Shown: positions 24,710 through 32,178 of the stretch, one piece after another
Layout of the letters: the number at the start of each line of letters is the position of its first letter
How positions within the stretch are numbered: the first letter of the stretch is position 1
Source of the DNA: Yoonia sp.
Lineage (GTDB): Bacteria; Pseudomonadota; Alphaproteobacteria; Rhodobacterales; Rhodobacteraceae
DNA: 50,848 nt
Direction: 5' to 3'
Assembly (NCBI GenBank): GCA_029252195.1
Contig: JAQXBV010000119.1
Span: forward strand, 1 to 50,848
Position numbers and translations under genes: made by a program
The notes under the pieces: model-generated
Databases searched by the model: none
Told to the model about the DNA's origin: nothing
The model's input: only the letters and a program-made list of their open reading frames with translations

Positions 24710-25284
24710 ACCGTCGCGACCATCGTCGAGGCTGCCCGAAAGCCATAGACAAAACGTAAAAGGCCAATGCTTTGCGTGTCCGTCTGGACAAATCCCATGC
24801 GCTCATAGAGCGCACGGGCGCGCGCGTTCGTGTCGATCACATCGAGCCTGACTTCCTGATACCCGCGCCTTTTGGCCTCTGTCTTGATCGCTCGCAAAAG
24901 TGTGCTGCCGACCCCTTTACCGCGCGCTTCGGGAGCCACGAAAATCCCATCCATGAGAAACCGGCGGTTCTCGGTATCACGCTCCAGCAAGGTCAAAAAC
25001 AGCGCCCGCCAACATGCGCCGATAACACCATAGGCCCTGACAAGATCGACAAACGCGCCATGCACAAGCGCGCCCTCATAGGTTTTGAATCCCGCCACAC
25101 CCAGCAAATTACCCGCGGCATCATGGGCGCAAATCGCGTGGTCCCCGTCCATGACCGCTTCGATAAACGCGAGTGCACGCACCTCTGGCTGCATCACTTT
25201 TCCGAGCTTTGTGCCAAAAGCCTCCCAATAGAGTTCAGCTGCGCGTTTGTAGTCATGGGGCGGAATCCCCGTGCTCGTGATCAT
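24706..25284 (-). CDS. GNAT-family N-acetyltransferase
   Basis: A 192-residue GNAT acetyltransferase. The acetyl-CoA loop reads DGIFVAPEARGKGVGSTLLR (about 112-131), followed by DVIDTNARARALYERMGF, the usual C-terminal signature. The substrate is unknown. It is the last gene of the fdhD-mobA-mobB-moeA chain, its start overlapping the moeA stop by 4 bases; whether it acts in cofactor biosynthesis or is a passenger cannot be told. Confidence 0.9.
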   Translation of the reverse strand: MITSTGIPPHDYKRAAELYWEAFGTKLGKVMQPEVRALAFIEAVMDGDHAICAHDAAGNLLGVAGFKTYEGALVHGAFVDLVRAYGVIGACWRALFLTLLERDTENRRFLMDGIFVAPEARGKGVGSTLLRAIKTEAKRRGYQEVRLDVIDTNARARALYERMGFVQTDTQSIGLLRFVYGFRAASTMVATV

Positions 25285-27335
25285 AAGTCGAAGCTTTCGT
25301 AGGGGATGAAATTGACGGGATCGCCTTGTGCGATTGCTTCGGCGTCATCTCCAAATGCAACCAAGCCGTTCGCCCATGACAGGCCCGAGACCCGCCCTGA
25401 TCCTTCCGATGAAAAGGCCAGGACTTTCCCGTCCTCCAACCTTGCACGGATATATTCGCGGCGGCCCGCCTTTTTCACCTTTGTAAAGGCCGCAGGAACC
25501 CCAAAGCCTTGTGGCTCCAACCACTCCCCCCCCGCAAGCACCGAGAGCGACGGGCGTGCAAAGACCAAGGCGCAGACAAAGGCTGCAACCGGATTTCCCG
25601 GCAGGCCGAAAACGGGTTTGCCCTGCCACAGCCCAAGCGCCAATGGCCGCCCCGGTTTCATCGCAATCCGCCAGAGCGCAAACGATCCTGTCCCCGCGAG
25701 CAAAGCCGACATATGGTCTTCGTCACCAGCCGAGGCCCCTCCTGAGGTCAGGATCACATCACACCGTTTTGCGGCCTTGTCCATCAAACGGCGCAGGGCG
25801 ATGGGGTCGTCCGGGGCGCAGCCCAAGTCCACAACCTTGTGCCCCCAAGCGCGGACAGCCGCGCAAAGCATAGGACGGTTCGCGTCGTAGATTTGATCAG
25901 GCCGCGCGGCTTGTCCGGCTTGCGCCAGCTCATCGCCCGTGGACAAGACGCCAACCCGTAGCTTTCGACGCACATCGACGGTACCTACGCCGCAAGCCAC
26001 AAGTGTGGCAAGGTCCGCCGCAGACAGCTTTCGACCAGCCGCGAAAACGTGATCCCCTGCTTTCATGTCCTCGCCCGCGCGCCGCGCATTTGCGCCTTGT
26101 TTGAGCGGGCCATGAAACCGCAGAATAGTGCCATCAACGACGACATCTTCTTGTAACACAACCGTATCAACGCCGGCGGGCAGGGCGGCCCCCGTCAGCA
26201 CGCGCAGCGCATTGCCCACAGGGACCGTGCCGTCAAATGGCTGTCCCGCCGCCGCGCGCCCTTCCAAGAGCAAAAGCGCCTGCTCAGCCGCATTCTTGGC
26301 CCCCGCAAAGCCATAGCCGTCGACGGCAGAGTTTGGCGTCGGCGGATGTGCGCGCGGGGCGTGAATATCGGTAGCCAAGATGCGTTTCGCCGCTTTGCGG
26401 ACTTTGATCGTTTTGATAGGCGCCACAGGCGTCAGAGAGGTTTTCAGATGCGCGAGTGCCTCATCGACCGGCGTCCAATAGGCGCCTTGGGGCATTGCAA
26501 AACAATCGTTGCGCAGCGGTGGGGGGGCTTTACGGGCGCGGGACGGCACGCCAAGAATCCAGCCTTCCTCGGGGGCATCGACTGCCAGCAAGTCCGCCAG
26601 AATTTGCGGCGGCATCCGCGCAAAATGGTCGGCCAGTGCGCGCACCTGATGCGCGTCCTTGATCGTGCCGTCAGGGGCTTTGCCGACGATCAGGCTTGGC
26701 CAGACTTCGACAAAGGCGATCGGCGCGGTGATCTCTTCAAATGGCCAGACCGAGATTTGCGGCGCAAAAGCCTCGCGCAGCCTGTGCAGGACGGGCATGC
26801 CCATCATCGCTTGTGATCCGACCGCACCTGCGCCCGACAATTGCCAACAGCTGAAGCTGCCTTTTGCCAGACTTTCAACACGCCGCTTTTCGGGAAATTC
26901 CGTGTTCGTGCGGTGCGTTCCCTTATTGGGCAAATGTGCGATTTCGCGCGCAAGTCCGTTGCCCCAAAATGGCCCGACCCCTTGCAAGCTTGCGTTGATT
27001 TGCCCTGCAATGTCGAACCTGTTGTTCACCGTGGGTTCGTCGGTAATGTGTTGGTTAAACCACGCCCATACAGCGAGCGGACAAGCGCGTCCGGTGAGTT
27101 TTTCCGCAAATCCCTCGGGGTAGCCAAAGGGGAAATCGAACCCTGCGAGCACGCGTCTGCCAGCCTTCAACTCGGTATCAAATAGCGCCGCGAGCCACGC
27201 CTCTGCCGCTTGTCTGTTGCGCAGATAAACCGGCTCTTGGCCCGCGACGCAGGCCCAAATGGCGTCCGCCTTTGGCGTAGCACCGCGATCATTCCCGCCT
27301 GCCCAATCGACAATGACAAACGTTTCGAAGGTCAT
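25281..27335 (-). CDS. moeA: MoeA molybdotransferase with extra N-terminal DUF429-like domain
   Basis: A 684-residue two-part protein; normal MoeA is about 400. Residues about 285-684 are MoeA, which inserts molybdate into adenylylated molybdopterin: PPTPNSAVDGYGF, VLTGAALPAGVDTVVLQED, GVLSTGDELAQ, SGGASAGDEDHM and GLPGNPVAAFVCAL. Residues 1-280 are a separate domain with VIVDWAGGND (D10) and AGFDFPFGYPEGF (D67), resembling the acidic pattern of DUF429 RNase-H-like proteins; this is inference. The reading frame crosses the joint without break, and both ends overlap neighbours by ATGA, so the fusion is not an assembly slip that I can see. Confidence 0.9.
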   Translation of the reverse strand: MTFETFVIVDWAGGNDRGATPKADAIWACVAGQEPVYLRNRQAAEAWLAALFDTELKAGRRVLAGFDFPFGYPEGFAEKLTGRACPLAVWAWFNQHITDEPTVNNRFDIAGQINASLQGVGPFWGNGLAREIAHLPNKGTHRTNTEFPEKRRVESLAKGSFSCWQLSGAGAVGSQAMMGMPVLHRLREAFAPQISVWPFEEITAPIAFVEVWPSLIVGKAPDGTIKDAHQVRALADHFARMPPQILADLLAVDAPEEGWILGVPSRARKAPPPLRNDCFAMPQGAYWTPVDEALAHLKTSLTPVAPIKTIKVRKAAKRILATDIHAPRAHPPTPNSAVDGYGFAGAKNAAEQALLLLEGRAAAGQPFDGTVPVGNALRVLTGAALPAGVDTVVLQEDVVVDGTILRFHGPLKQGANARRAGEDMKAGDHVFAAGRKLSAADLATLVACGVGTVDVRRKLRVGVLSTGDELAQAGQAARPDQIYDANRPMLCAAVRAWGHKVVDLGCAPDDPIALRRLMDKAAKRCDVILTSGGASAGDEDHMSALLAGTGSFALWRIAMKPGRPLALGLWQGKPVFGLPGNPVAAFVCALVFARPSLSVLAGGEWLEPQGFGVPAAFTKVKKAGRREYIRARLEDGKVLAFSSEGSGRVSGLSWANGLVAFGDDAEAIAQGDPVNFIPYESFDL

Positions 27336-27823
27336 AGCCCCGCGCTCGCAAGGATAAAGTCGGCGATTTTGACGGTGTCGTTCAGGTCGAATTCCGGCAC
27401 GTCAACGGTCACCGCACAGTCGGCGGCAACGGCCAGAATTGTCGGATCCGTTGGGGCCAGTAACGTGCCCTTGGTTTCGGCGCGATAGGTTTCGATTTTG
27501 GGGTGGCTATCGCGTTTGTAGCCTTCGATCAAAACAAGATCGACGGGGTCCAGTTTTGCGATCAATGTCTCAAGTTTGGGCTCTGGCGCGCCGCGCAGTT
27601 CCGACATCAACGCCCAGCGATTGCCAGACGATAACAACACCTGCGAGGCCCCCGCTTGGCGGTGCCGGTAACTGTCTTTGCCGGTGTGATCGACGTCAAA
27701 GGTGTGATGCGCGTGTTTGATCGTAGACACCGAAAACCCGCGCCCTGTGATCTCTGTGACAAGCCGTTCCATGAGGCCTGTCTTGCCAGTGTTCTTATAT
27801 CCGACGACACCAAAAATTTTCAT
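27332..27823 (-). CDS. mobB: molybdopterin-guanine dinucleotide biosynthesis adaptor MobB
   Basis: A 163-residue GTP-binding protein with P-loop GYKNTGKT (residues 8-15), STIKHAHHTFDVDHTGKDSYRHRQAGA and the Walker-B-like DLVLIEGYKRDSHPKIE. MobB assists MobA in making the guanine dinucleotide form of the molybdenum cofactor. Overlaps mobA (upstream) and moeA (downstream) by 4 bases each. Confidence 0.96.
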   Translation of the reverse strand: MKIFGVVGYKNTGKTGLMERLVTEITGRGFSVSTIKHAHHTFDVDHTGKDSYRHRQAGASQVLLSSGNRWALMSELRGAPEPKLETLIAKLDPVDLVLIEGYKRDSHPKIETYRAETKGTLLAPTDPTILAVAADCAVTVDVPEFDLNDTVKIADFILASAGL

Positions 27824-28407
27824 AACATATCTCGCGCTGTTTCGAGGTCAGTGGGTGTGTTTACGTTGAAAAAGGCGGCGCTATCCGGGAATTCCGCCGT
27901 CGCAGCGCCGTGTTTGGATGTCCACAGGACGACCTTGCGCAGCCCGCCTTCGAGGGCCTCACGCAGATCGGCACGCAGGCGCACGGGCCAGAGGCCAAAG
28001 GTGGGTTGCCGCCCGTCAGGGGTCGCGGCAAGGGCAATGTCCACGCCTGCGCGTTCGGCCGCGAATTGCAGCTGGGGGACAAGGTCGCAAGGTAGGAACG
28101 GCGTATCGGCCGCCGCCGTAACGATGTGATCGGCCCCTTGCGCCGCCGCCCAGTCCAGCCCCGCAAGAACGCCCGAAAGCGGGCCTGCGTAATCTGCGAT
28201 ACTGTCGGCGATGACGGGCATCTTGAGCGCGGCAAAGCGCGCAGGATCGCCATTGGCATTCAGGGCCAGATAGTCGACTTGCGGCGTGAGCCGTGCAATG
28301 ACGTGGTCAAGGATCGACTGGTCACCCAGTTGCAATAGCCCTTTGTCACCACCGCCCATGCGCGTGGCCAGCCCGCCTGCCAGAATGACACCTAGCGGCG
28401 CACTCAT
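27820..28407 (-). CDS. mobA: molybdenum cofactor guanylyltransferase MobA
   Basis: A 195-residue nucleotidyltransferase joining GMP to molybdopterin. The signature GVILAGGLATRMGGGDKGLL is at residues 6-25; YAGPLSGVLAGLDWA and AAADTPFLPCDLV carry the metal/nucleotide contacts. ATG 28407 is the family start and overlaps the fdhD stop (ATGA). The frame stays open upstream to 28620, but this is the antisense/overlap region of fdhD and lacks the family sequence. Confidence 0.96.
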   Translation of the reverse strand: MSAPLGVILAGGLATRMGGGDKGLLQLGDQSILDHVIARLTPQVDYLALNANGDPARFAALKMPVIADSIADYAGPLSGVLAGLDWAAAQGADHIVTAAADTPFLPCDLVPQLQFAAERAGVDIALAATPDGRQPTFGLWPVRLRADLREALEGGLRKVVLWTSKHGAATAEFPDSAAFFNVNTPTDLETARDML

Positions 28408-29288
28408 GAGGTGCTCCCCTTGCGCCCTGATTTGCGCGGCTCGTCTGCAATCGTGCTTGGGTCCGCGTCGCGGATCAGGCGGTCTTCTCCTGCAAGGCAG
28501 ACGAACCTTTGCCCGCGCATGCGCCCGATGAGGGTCAGCCCGACCTGTCGCGCAATCTCGACGCCCCAAGCGGTAAACCCGGATCGGGACGCAAGCGCAG
28601 GAATGCCCATCAGCGCGCATTTGATGACCATTTCAGAGGTCAGACGCCCTGTGGTATAAAGGGTTTTATCGGCGGCGCTGACACCTTCAGAGAGCATCCA
28701 GCCCGCGATTTTATCCACCGCATTGTGGCGGCCAACATCTTCCATATAGACAAGCGGCCTGTTGCCTTGGCAAAGCACGGTCCCGTGGATCGCGCCCGCG
28801 TTCAAATAGAGCGAAGGCGTTGTGTTGATCTTCGCGGCAAGCGCATAGAGATCAGAAGTCCGCAGCGGGGTTTGAGGCAGCTTGACGTTTTCCAACCCCT
28901 CCATCATATCGCCGAAAACCGTGCCAACAGCGCAGCCACTGGTGCGGGTCTTTTTACGCAGCTTTTCCTCAAAGGTTGTGGTCGCATTGGTGCGCACAAC
29001 GACGGTCTCGATTTCTTCGTCATAGTCGACACGCAAAATTTCATCGCCGTCGCGCAACATGCCCTGATTGCGCAGAAACCCAAGCGCCAGATATTCGGGA
29101 TAATCGCCAATCGTCATGGCGGTCACGATTTCTTGGGAATTGAGATAGATCGTCAGGGGTCTTTCTTCGACGACGTGCAGATCGATCGGCGCGCCGGTCT
29201 GGTCCGTGCCGGTCACGGCACGTGTTAATCTGACACCTGTCGGATTGGGGGCGATCAGATAGGAATGTGTATCATCAGAAACTGTCAT
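28404..29288 (-). CDS. fdhD: FdhD sulfurtransferase for formate dehydrogenase
   Basis: A 294-residue FdhD-family protein, which transfers sulfur to the molybdenum cofactor for formate dehydrogenase. It shows RPLTIYLNSQEIVTAMTIGD, EYLALGFLRNQG, AIHGTVLCQGNRPLVYMEDVGRHNAVDKI and TTGRLTSEMVIKCA. The loop usually holding the CxxC pair reads TSGCAVGTVFGD, with only C119; the second position is Gly122. It is the first gene of the operon with mobA, mobB and moeA; no formate dehydrogenase is in the window. Divergent from azlC. Confidence 0.95.
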   Translation of the reverse strand: MTVSDDTHSYLIAPNPTGVRLTRAVTGTDQTGAPIDLHVVEERPLTIYLNSQEIVTAMTIGDYPEYLALGFLRNQGMLRDGDEILRVDYDEEIETVVVRTNATTTFEEKLRKKTRTSGCAVGTVFGDMMEGLENVKLPQTPLRTSDLYALAAKINTTPSLYLNAGAIHGTVLCQGNRPLVYMEDVGRHNAVDKIAGWMLSEGVSAADKTLYTTGRLTSEMVIKCALMGIPALASRSGFTAWGVEIARQVGLTLIGRMRGQRFVCLAGEDRLIRDADPSTIADEPRKSGRKGSTS

Positions 29289-29349
29289 TTGTCTTTCCTG
29301 TACGGCCCGCGTAAATCAAGGCAACTGTTTTCCAAGCTAGGCCAAAGTC

Positions 29350-30060
29350 ATGACCGCTGCCACCGATAAATCAGCCTTTTGGATGGGCTTGCGCGACGGT
29401 CTTCCGTTCGTTTTTATCGTCGTGCCCTTTGCTATCTTGTTCGGGGTGGTGGCGATTGATGCGGGGTTGAGTCTAGCGCAGACTCTTGGCTTTACCATAC
29501 TGGTCATCGCGGGGGCGGCGCAATTCGCGGCAGTGCAACTGATGCTCGATAACGCGGCGATCGGGTTTGTGCTGCTTGCGGCGCTGGCTGTGAACCTGCG
29601 GATGGCGATGTATTCTGCGGCCCTTGTCCCCTACCTCGGCGCGGCGCCGCTCTGGCAGCGCGCGCTCATCAGCTATCTGAACTTTGATCAAAGCTACATG
29701 ATGTCGATTGCGAAATTCGAAGAAACGCCAGAGATGTCAGTGCCTGACCGGACCGCCTATTTTCTGGGCGTTGCAACGGCCATCGCGCCCCTGTGGTGTG
29801 TAGCGACCTTGGTTGGCGCCCTTGTTGGAAAGGCGATCCCGGAGGCCTTTGCGATTGATTTTGTTTTGCCCATTGCGTTTTTGTCGATGGTCGCGCCGAT
29901 GCTGCGCACTTTGGCGCATGTGGCCGCAGCGCTGGTTTCCATCGCGGTCAGCATGGTGCTGATCGGATTGCCGTCAGGCAGCGGGCTGTTGATTGCAGCG
30001 CTTTGCGCGATGGGTACAGGTGTGATGGTCGAAAGCTGGATGGAAAGGGCAAGGGGATGA
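29350..30060 (+). CDS. azlC: AzlC-type branched-chain amino acid exporter, large subunit
   Basis: A 236-residue inner-membrane protein of the AzlC/YgaZ family with about seven helices. Typical pieces are GLRDGLPFVFIVVPFAILFGVVA, FTILVIAGAAQFAAVQLM and LAVNLRMAMYSAALVPYLG. With AzlD it exports branched-chain amino acids or methionine. Its stop overlaps the start of azlD (ATGA). Divergent from fdhD. Confidence 0.93.
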   Translation: MTAATDKSAFWMGLRDGLPFVFIVVPFAILFGVVAIDAGLSLAQTLGFTILVIAGAAQFAAVQLMLDNAAIGFVLLAALAVNLRMAMYSAALVPYLGAAPLWQRALISYLNFDQSYMMSIAKFEETPEMSVPDRTAYFLGVATAIAPLWCVATLVGALVGKAIPEAFAIDFVLPIAFLSMVAPMLRTLAHVAAALVSIAVSMVLIGLPSGSGLLIAALCAMGTGVMVESWMERARG

Positions 30061-30392
30061 CTTACTCGACTGCAGAAATCTGGCTGATCATTGGTCTCAT
30101 GGCGGCTGGCACATTCGCCATCCGCTTTTCGTTTCTAGGTTTGATTGGCGACCGCGAGATGCCGCCGATGGTACTGCGGATGTTGCGTTATACGCCTGTT
30201 GCGGTGCTGCCGGGGATGGTCGCGCCATTGGTGTTTTGGCCTGCCGCGACAGGTGGTCAGCCTGATCTGGTGCGGATCGTCGCAGCGGTTGCCGCCGTCG
30301 CCTTTGCGTATCGCACCAAAAAGGTGCTCTGGGGCATGGGGGCAGGGGTCGTGACGTTTTACGCAGGGCTTTGGATTACCGGCCTGCTCTGA
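30057..30392 (+). CDS. azlD: AzlD-type small exporter subunit
   Basis: A 111-residue protein of the AzlD/YgaH family with about four helices (EIWLIIGLMAAGTFAIRFSF, then MVLRMLRYTPVAVLPGMVAPL and FAYRTKKVLWGMGAGVVTFY). ATG 30057 lies in the azlC stop, the normal coupling of this pair. Its last 17 bases overlap the end of the lipoprotein gene on the other strand. Confidence 0.92.
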   Translation: MTYSTAEIWLIIGLMAAGTFAIRFSFLGLIGDREMPPMVLRMLRYTPVAVLPGMVAPLVFWPAATGGQPDLVRIVAAVAAVAFAYRTKKVLWGMGAGVVTFYAGLWITGLL

Positions 30393-30993
30393 TGGCCGCG
30401 TCGATCTCGGCGGCAGCGATTGATTTATCGTCGGCGTCGTTTTCGCGGTATTCGGTCAAAACCACGCTTGGAATCTTTGCAAAATCATCGCGCAGCTTAT
30501 TTGGAAAATAGGTTCTATCGATCGATTCAAAACCAGGCAGTTGCTGTAAAATCGCCGACGTGGCCTTTGTGCAGGCCGCCTTTGCCACTGCGCCATTTGA
30601 CATCACGAGGCGGAGCGCCCGTTCGGCCACCGTGGACGATACGGTAATCCGTTGCCCTTCAACAAAGAACGAAGATCTGGCGTGATAGCTCACATAGTAG
30701 TCTTCGACCCGCGGGTTCATGCCGAATAACACGTCGTTGCGTTCGGGGATCGTCGCGTGGCCAAAGGTGCCTGCAGGGTCAAACATAACCCGTTGGCTGG
30801 CATCGACCAGAAGCGAGCTATGCGCGCCGCTGCCCGATCCGACATTGCGCATCGTATAAAGCGTCAGGGACCGTTCGCCTGTGCTCCGGTAGACGGCTGC
30901 ATTGACGATTTCGTCAGGCGCCCAGACAGGATCACCGCCGCCGCAAGCAGCCAGCGCCACGGGGGCGCCCAAAATAAACGTGCGACGGTGCAA
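30376..30993 (-). CDS. putative lipoprotein of unknown function
   Basis: A 205-residue exported protein. The N-terminus (HRRTFILGAPVALAACGGG) is an arginine-led lipoprotein signal with the lipobox LAAC, so it is membrane anchored. The body has no recognised domain; AKAACTKATSAIL and FESIDRTYFPNKLRDDF stand out. The start is TTG at 30993: it is the only start giving the signal peptide and lies 5 bases after the stop of the oxidase subunit IV gene, implying coupling. Confidence 0.75.
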   Translation of the reverse strand: MHRRTFILGAPVALAACGGGDPVWAPDEIVNAAVYRSTGERSLTLYTMRNVGSGSGAHSSLLVDASQRVMFDPAGTFGHATIPERNDVLFGMNPRVEDYYVSYHARSSFFVEGQRITVSSTVAERALRLVMSNGAVAKAACTKATSAILQQLPGFESIDRTYFPNKLRDDFAKIPSVVLTEYRENDADDKSIAAAEIDAAIRAGR

Positions 30994-30998
30994 AGGAT

Positions 30999-31133
30999 TT
31001 AGCCGTTTACCAGCGCAATGAAGACCAACAGGGCGATGCAAAAGATTGCGCCGCGCGTCACCATTGTCATGAAGCCGTCGAAAGTTTTTTCCTGAACAGT
31101 GATGTCCATTTCGCCATGTTTGTGCTCGGCCAT
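30999..31133 (-). CDS. aa3-type cytochrome c oxidase subunit IV
   Basis: A 44-residue single-helix membrane protein, too short for the usual ORF cut-off. It reads MAEHKHGEMDITVQEKTFDGF, then a transmembrane segment MTRGAIFCIALLVFIAL-like, ending VNG. This matches the bacterial aa3 oxidase subunit IV family seen in Paracoccus and Rhodobacter, which sits beside the catalytic subunit of the terminal oxidase. AAGGAC lies about 9 bases before the ATG. The other oxidase subunits are not in the window, which is usual for this gene. Confidence 0.9.
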   Translation of the reverse strand: MAEHKHGEMDITVQEKTFDGFMTMVTRGAIFCIALLVFIALVNG

Positions 31134-31213
31134 ATCGGTGGTCCTTTGATTAAAGCTTGCGTTGGAGGTCAAATAGACGATTCACGCGGCCGTGTCACGC
31201 CTCCTTGGAAGTG

Positions 31214-31342
31214 TTATGTGGTCGCATCTGCGCGGTCGAGGTCTTGGGCCAATTGAGACCCGATCCGGTTCGGTTTGGCCTGATCAATATGTTTGTGGCT
31301 GGCCATTAACATCACGTTAAGCTCGCTGACATGTTGGATCAA
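31214..31342 (-). CDS. possible 42-residue small protein
   Basis: An open frame from TTG 31342 to TAA 31214 encodes a polar peptide (start MIQHVSELNVMLMASHKH; later QAKPNRIGSQLAQDLDRA). It is in the same frame as the Lrp-type regulator and begins 24 bases after its TGA. GTG and ATG alternatives lie 9-12 codons in. No family recognised and no clear ribosome-binding site. The rest of 31134-31366 shows nothing else I can name. Confidence 0.25.
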   Translation of the reverse strand: MIQHVSELNVMLMASHKHIDQAKPNRIGSQLAQDLDRADATT

Positions 31343-31366
31343 TTGTGTCTTGGCGCGCGGTCTTGG

Positions 31367-31828
31367 TCATAAAGGCACCGCTGTTGTGTCTTTGATCTCT
31401 TCCATGACAAAACTGGCCGAAATATCCGATACAGAAATCCGTGATGTCAGCCGTTTATAAAACGTATCATAGGCGGGCACATCCGCCACGCGCACCTTAA
31501 GAACGTAGTCCAACTCGCCCGTCATGCGGTAAGCGCCGACGACCTCTGGCATAGCGGCCAAGGCGGCCTGAAACTTGGCCATCCAAGCGGCATCATGGGC
31601 GTTTGTACGGATCAGGACCATGACCGTGAGGGGGCAGCCGACCTGCACAGGATCAATCAGGGCCACGCGCCCTTTGATGACGCCTGCTTCCTCCATCTGC
31701 TTGATGCGCCGCCAGCAGGCATTGCGTGACAGTGCGACAGCCTCGCTGATGTCGTCGACGGATGTATTTGCATCGCGTTGAAGAATTTTTAGGATGTTCC
31801 GGTCTATTGTATCGATATCATGCTTCAT
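31367..31828 (-). CDS. Lrp/AsnC-family transcriptional regulator
   Basis: A 153-residue Lrp/AsnC regulator: helix-turn-helix VDDISEAVALSRNACWRRIK (about 22-41) and RAM domain with MPEVVGAYRMTGELDYVLKV and FYKRLTSRISVSDISASFVME. ATG 31828 gives the family N-terminus (MKHDIDTIDRNILKIL). The start codon itself is inside a 9-base palindrome (31827-31849), so it probably represses its own gene. Divergent from the DUF6356-amidotransferase pair, which it may also control. No strong ribosome-binding site; a TTG 9 codons upstream is the alternative. Confidence 0.9.
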   Translation of the reverse strand: MKHDIDTIDRNILKILQRDANTSVDDISEAVALSRNACWRRIKQMEEAGVIKGRVALIDPVQVGCPLTVMVLIRTNAHDAAWMAKFQAALAAMPEVVGAYRMTGELDYVLKVRVADVPAYDTFYKRLTSRISVSDISASFVMEEIKDTTAVPL

Positions 31829-31877
31829 ATTGGGACAGTATCCCAATATTGAGTGATTTGATAGGGGTAATTGGGAC
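31827..31877. promoter_or_regulatory. probable operator of the Lrp-type regulator
   Basis: ATATTGGGA (31827-31835) and TCCCAATAT (31841-31849) form a perfect 9-base inverted repeat with a 5-base spacer, overlapping the regulator's start codon. A further ATTGGGAC half-site at 31870-31877 lies 41 bases (about four helical turns) from the first ATTGGGAC at 31829-31836, as expected for an Lrp-type multimer. Confidence 0.6.
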
Positions 31878-31936
31878 GGCAACCGCACAATCATCGGGTA
31901 GACAGGGCCGCAACAAAGCTTTGAAGGACCGCCAGA

Positions 31937-32176
31937 ATGTCAGATGTCAGCCAAACCTCCACCCGCCGCAGCCCGATTGCGGTTCTTTTCACAGACCATC
32001 CGGCGACTGTGAACGAGACATTCTTGCAGCACATGAAATTCGCGCTCGGGTTTTCTTTCTGGCTTGGCGTCGCGTCCATGGCCGCATTGGTGCACGCGTT
32101 TATCCCAGCGCTGTGCGAAACGACCGCAAGCCGTATTCTCAAGCGTCATCACGCACGCATTATGGCCCGCCATTAA
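31937..32176 (+). CDS. DUF6356-like small membrane protein
   Basis: A 79-residue protein resembling the DUF6356 family: LFTDHPATVNETFLQHMKFALGF followed by one hydrophobic helix (about 35-58) and a basic tail (SRILKRHHARIMARH). Function unknown. It is 2 bases upstream of the amidotransferase gene and divergent from the Lrp-type regulator, so the three may form one control unit. Confidence 0.8.
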   Translation: MSDVSQTSTRRSPIAVLFTDHPATVNETFLQHMKFALGFSFWLGVASMAALVHAFIPALCETTASRILKRHHARIMARH

Positions 32177-32178
32177 GC

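Noticed and set aside
28509-29228. 239-codon frame opposite fdhD
   Set aside because: fdhD is full length with family motifs, and this frame has no recognisable features.
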